Shown one piece after another: positions 61,458-64,000 of a stretch of 64,000 bases of DNA (its first letter is position 1; every line of letters begins with the position of its first letter). The stretch is from Oscillospiraceae bacterium. Lineage in GTDB: Bacteria; Bacillota; Clostridia; Oscillospirales; Ruminococcaceae. The notes under the pieces are model-generated. The model was not told the DNA's origin. It saw only the letters and a list, made by a program, of their open reading frames with translations, and searched no databases. The stretch spans positions 1-64,000 of the forward strand of contig JAFRJM010000003.1 in the NCBI GenBank assembly GCA_017432285.1, written 5' to 3'. The position numbers were made by a program, and so were the translations under genes.

Positions 61458-62270
61458 ATGTACGAAGAACTCTATGCACCGCTTCCTGATGCCGGAGCTT
61501 ATCTTGAGAGAATAGGGTTGGCAGGTGCGGATCCCGAGCCTACTGCAGAATGGCTGGACAGGATCACACATGCACAGCTGATACATATTCCATTTGACGC
61601 AATGGACTGCTGGGGGAGAGGCGATACCCCTTCTCTGACTATAGAAGACTTGTTTGATAAAATAATCAGGCACCGCCGCGGCGGTTACTGCTTTGAATTA
61701 AACAGTCTGTTCTGCGCTTTCCTGCGGGCATTGGGCTATAAGGCTTATATCGTCGTTGTGCACCTTCTTCACGGTTTTACTCCGCCTCCGGCTCACTGTG
61801 CTGTGGTCTGTGTGATCGACGATGAAAAATACTTCTGTGATGTCGGATACGGCGGACCCGTTCCGGACGGATGTGTAAAGTATGACGGGCTGGTTCACCA
61901 TGGTTACCGTGTCGTCCGCGATGGAGATTATCATTGCCTCGAAAAAATAAATGATGATGGTGAAGCGAACAGAGTCATGCTTTATAGCGATATTGCTGCA
62001 CTGCCGGTAGATCTTATCCCGCTGAACTATTTCGTTTCCGGGCGTCCCGGAAGCAATTTCCGGAACATCCTGAATGTTAACCTGCGTTTGGAAGACGGAA
62101 ACACCTGGATTAGAGGCAAGGTGTTCAATCTTCATTCCTCCGAGGGGAACATCGAACGCGAGCTGAAAGATCTGGATGACTTGCGGAATGTTTTGGAACG
62201 CTACTTCGGGATACCGGGATCAGAGCCGCCAATGCGCGAACTGGATGATCAGCCTGGGCTTCAAACATAG
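61458..62270 (+). CDS. Arylamine N-acetyltransferase
   Basis: The 270-residue protein has the catalytic triad of the NAT family: Cys78 in RRGGYCFELN, His113 in PPAHCAVV and Asp128 in FCDVGYGG. Members transfer acetyl (or other acyl) groups from CoA to arylamines, hydrazines or related amines. It lies 69 bp after the three deoxyribosyltransferase-like genes with a hairpin between, so a shared pathway is possible but not shown. AAAGGATA-type ribosome site. Confidence 0.9.
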   Translation: MYEELYAPLPDAGAYLERIGLAGADPEPTAEWLDRITHAQLIHIPFDAMDCWGRGDTPSLTIEDLFDKIIRHRRGGYCFELNSLFCAFLRALGYKAYIVVVHLLHGFTPPPAHCAVVCVIDDEKYFCDVGYGGPVPDGCVKYDGLVHHGYRVVRDGDYHCLEKINDDGEANRVMLYSDIAALPVDLIPLNYFVSGRPGSNFRNILNVNLRLEDGNTWIRGKVFNLHSSEGNIERELKDLDDLRNVLERYFGIPGSEPPMRELDDQPGLQT

Positions 62271-62288
62271 ATTATCTATAAAAAACAG

Positions 62289-62318
62289 GGAGACATCTTC
62301 TTTTGGAAGTGTCTCCCT
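62289..62318. terminator. Hairpin between convergent genes
   Basis: GGGAGACA and TGTCTCCC pair around 14 bases, followed by TTTAAA. It separates the acetyltransferase and acyl-CoA ligase genes. Confidence 0.65.
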
Positions 62319-62338
62319 TTAAAGTGCAGTTCGGATTA

Positions 62339-64000
62339 TTATTTCTTCTTTGGATCATTGTTCGGAAGGAGGGAAGTCGCATCTTTTCTTGCCTGATATT
62401 TTGCTTCTTCCTCTTCTTCAAGGACTCTGTATGCCACTTTGCCGACCAATGTCTTCGGAAGTTCCTCACGGAACTCGATCTCACGCGGCACAGCATATTT
62501 TGCTATATTCTTCCTGCAGTATGCGAGCAGTTCCTCGCGGATCTCCTGAGAAGGAGAATAGCCCGGTTTAAGCATGATGAACGCTTTGACAGCGTGCATG
62601 CGGTAATCATCCGGGATACCAACTACGCAGCTCATCTGGACTTTTTCGTGGGCATCGAGGATGTTCTCGATCTGTGCGGGATATACGTTGTATCCGGATG
62701 TGACGATCATCCTCTTTGCTCTTCCTCTGAAGAACACGAATCCGTCATCGTCCATATATCCGAGGTCACCTGTATATACCCATGTAAGTCCGTCGGAGTG
62801 TTTGCGGAGAGTCTGTGCAGTTTCCTCTGGGTTGTCCATATACTCCATCATCACTGTAGGACCTGCAAGCAGAATCTCACCCTCTTCACCGTACGGGAGT
62901 TCCTCATCGGTGTTTGGCTTGACAATCTTGATGTATGTGTCCGGGAACGGAAGACCTATGCTTCCTTCCTTAGTGATGTTGGTAGGAGTCAGGCAGCATG
63001 CTGTAACTGTCTCTGTGGTACCGTATCCTTCACGGATCTGTACGGTCGCGTGATGATCATAGAGGAATTTGTCGAATTTCTTCTTAAGTTCGATGGAGAG
63101 CGAGTCACCGCCTGAGAAAACGCCTTTGAGGCTGCTGAGATCTGCTTTGTCCAATGAGGGGAGACGCAGAAGAGCTTCATAAAGGGTAGGCACGCCGGCG
63201 ATGAAGTTGCAGCGGTACTTTACGATATCTCTGGCATAGGATTTTGCTGTAAATCTTGGAACGAGAATGCAGCATCCGCCGCCCTGAAGCATAGTGTGGA
63301 TGCAGACACCCAGACCGAATCCGTGGAAAATCGGCATAGCAGCTAACATCTTGTCACCAGGGCGGTACATTGGGTTAGTAGCAATGATCTGGCATCCGAG
63401 TGCTGTGAAGTTTCTGTTGCTGAGGAGTATTCCTTTTGTGGTTCCGGTTGTTCCGCCTGAATACAGTACGACTGCAGGATCAGTGGATTTGCGATCGACT
63501 TTATAGTTCCAGAAACATTTTTTGCCGAGACGGATGAATTCGTTCCAACGGATAACTGGTGCATCATCTGGGATTTTCTTTATTTTTCTTCCTTCTGTGA
63601 GCATGTATCCTGCGCGGACAGGGCGGGAAAGCTCGTCCTTGATGCTGGCGATGATGACATTCACGACGGAAGGTGTGTTCTGGCGTATGGCCTCGAACTT
63701 GTGATAGAACTGATCCAGCGTGATAACAGTCACGCTCTTGGAGAAATTCAGGTAATGTTCTATCTCTTTCTCTGCAGAAAGAGGATGGATCATGTTAGCG
63801 ATAGCGCCAACAAGGTTGACGGCGTAGAACATGTAAATGCCCTGCGGGCAGTTCGGGAGAGCGATAGTGACTTTGTCTCCCTCGCGGATACCTATTGTAC
63901 GGAGAGACTTGGCGCAATTCTCTATATTGCGGATCATCTCCTTATAGGATGTCTTCTTTCCCATGAACATGAACGCGGTGTAATCCGGATACTGGTCCGC
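62339..64000 (-). CDS. AMP-forming acyl-CoA synthetase (partial, 5' end outside window)
   Basis: The visible part (553 residues) belongs to the ANL superfamily: the ATP loop YSGGTTGTTKGILLSN, the adenine motif EGYGTTETV, the hinge YTGDLGYMDDDGFVFFRGR and the catalytic lysine region near the C-terminus (KTLVGKVAYR). The reading frame continues upstream through the last bases of the window (sequence Q-Y-P-D-Y-T-A-F-M), so the start lies beyond 64000. It activates a fatty or other carboxylic acid to the CoA ester. Confidence 0.92.
   Translation of the reverse strand, partial: ADQYPDYTAFMFMGKKTSYKEMIRNIENCAKSLRTIGIREGDKVTIALPNCPQGIYMFYAVNLVGAIANMIHPLSAEKEIEHYLNFSKSVTVITLDQFYHKFEAIRQNTPSVVNVIIASIKDELSRPVRAGYMLTEGRKIKKIPDDAPVIRWNEFIRLGKKCFWNYKVDRKSTDPAVVLYSGGTTGTTKGILLSNRNFTALGCQIIATNPMYRPGDKMLAAMPIFHGFGLGVCIHTMLQGGGCCILVPRFTAKSYARDIVKYRCNFIAGVPTLYEALLRLPSLDKADLSSLKGVFSGGDSLSIELKKKFDKFLYDHHATVQIREGYGTTETVTACCLTPTNITKEGSIGLPFPDTYIKIVKPNTDEELPYGEEGEILLAGPTVMMEYMDNPEETAQTLRKHSDGLTWVYTGDLGYMDDDGFVFFRGRAKRMIVTSGYNVYPAQIENILDAHEKVQMSCVVGIPDDYRMHAVKAFIMLKPGYSPSQEIREELLAYCRKNIAKYAVPREIEFREELPKTLVGKVAYRVLEEEEEAKYQARKDATSLLPNNDPKKK

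Overview
The window reads as the chromosome of a low-to-mid GC Gram-positive bacterium of the Clostridia (Bacillota). The case rests on gene structure and regulation: IspH fused to a four-repeat S1 protein, PyrR attenuation, a methionine-type T-box, Mini-RNase III, a YlbM-type TmcAL, an ATP-dependent PEP carboxykinase, and A/G-rich ribosome binding sites with many intrinsic hairpins. A genus cannot be named from the sequence alone.

Layout. (1) 1-140 holds the 5' part of a BlaI/MecI-type repressor with a palindromic operator. (2) About 456-6130 is a small integrated mobilizable element: MobV relaxase, a candidate oriT, a RecA-like ATPase, a MobC-like protein, tyrosine integrase and excisionase on the minus strand, and a divergent XRE regulator. 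It abuts the 3' end of guaA. (3) 6131-11158 has guaA (ATP-pyrophosphatase part only), xpt, a DUF4298 protein, a DtxR-type regulator, ackA and tmcAL. (4) 11163-20196 is a long plus-strand run: tsaE, tsaB, rpiB, a small membrane protein, a dolichyl-phosphate-mannose-synthase-like glycosyltransferase, cardiolipin synthase, a flavodoxin-like reductase, a BaiN-like flavoprotein, cmk and ispH-rpsA. (5) 20289-27265 has pckA, a glutathione peroxidase/thioredoxin/thioredoxin reductase operon, two short-chain dehydrogenases and uncharacterised proteins. (6) 27350-31437 has the PyrR attenuator with pyrR-uraA, a zinc-ribbon protein, a phosphodiesterase and a phosphoribosyltransferase. (7) 31487-36007 has a small deoxyribosyltransferase-like protein, an acyltransferase with a zinc ribbon, a Y-family polymerase preceded by a G10 tract, a YolD-like partner and a YhhN protein. 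(8) 36108-43338 has an MFS transporter, tRNA-Leu, a yybP-ykoY (manganese-type) riboswitch in front of hflK-hflC, an inactive rhomboid-like protein, a 3-hydroxyacyl-CoA dehydrogenase, a short metK and birA. (9) 43400-47616 is a MarR-regulated heterodimeric ABC exporter. (10) 47736-52977 is a ribosome-linked block (rplU, rpmA, obgE, mrnC, yebC) followed by a zinc-ribbon/pseudokinase/PASTA membrane protein and a small partner. (11) 53013-55867 is T-box-controlled metNIQ. (12) 55940-64000 is an accessory-looking block: a Crp/Fnr regulator and a divergent MFS transporter sharing an 18-bp palindrome, three tandem genes that each carry two nucleoside 2-deoxyribosyltransferase-like domains, an arylamine N-acetyltransferase and an acyl-CoA ligase cut by the window end.

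The best candidate for an undescribed system is 58009-61389: three consecutive paralogues, six deoxyribosyltransferase-like domains in all, most with the catalytic-type glutamate retained, beside a transporter, a regulator and an N-acetyltransferase. Other items worth a second look are the manganese-type riboswitch on hflKC, the G10 tract over the ribosome binding site of the Y-family polymerase, GMP synthase without its glutaminase domain, and the pseudokinase-PASTA protein. Functions are inferred from recognised motifs; no database search was possible.
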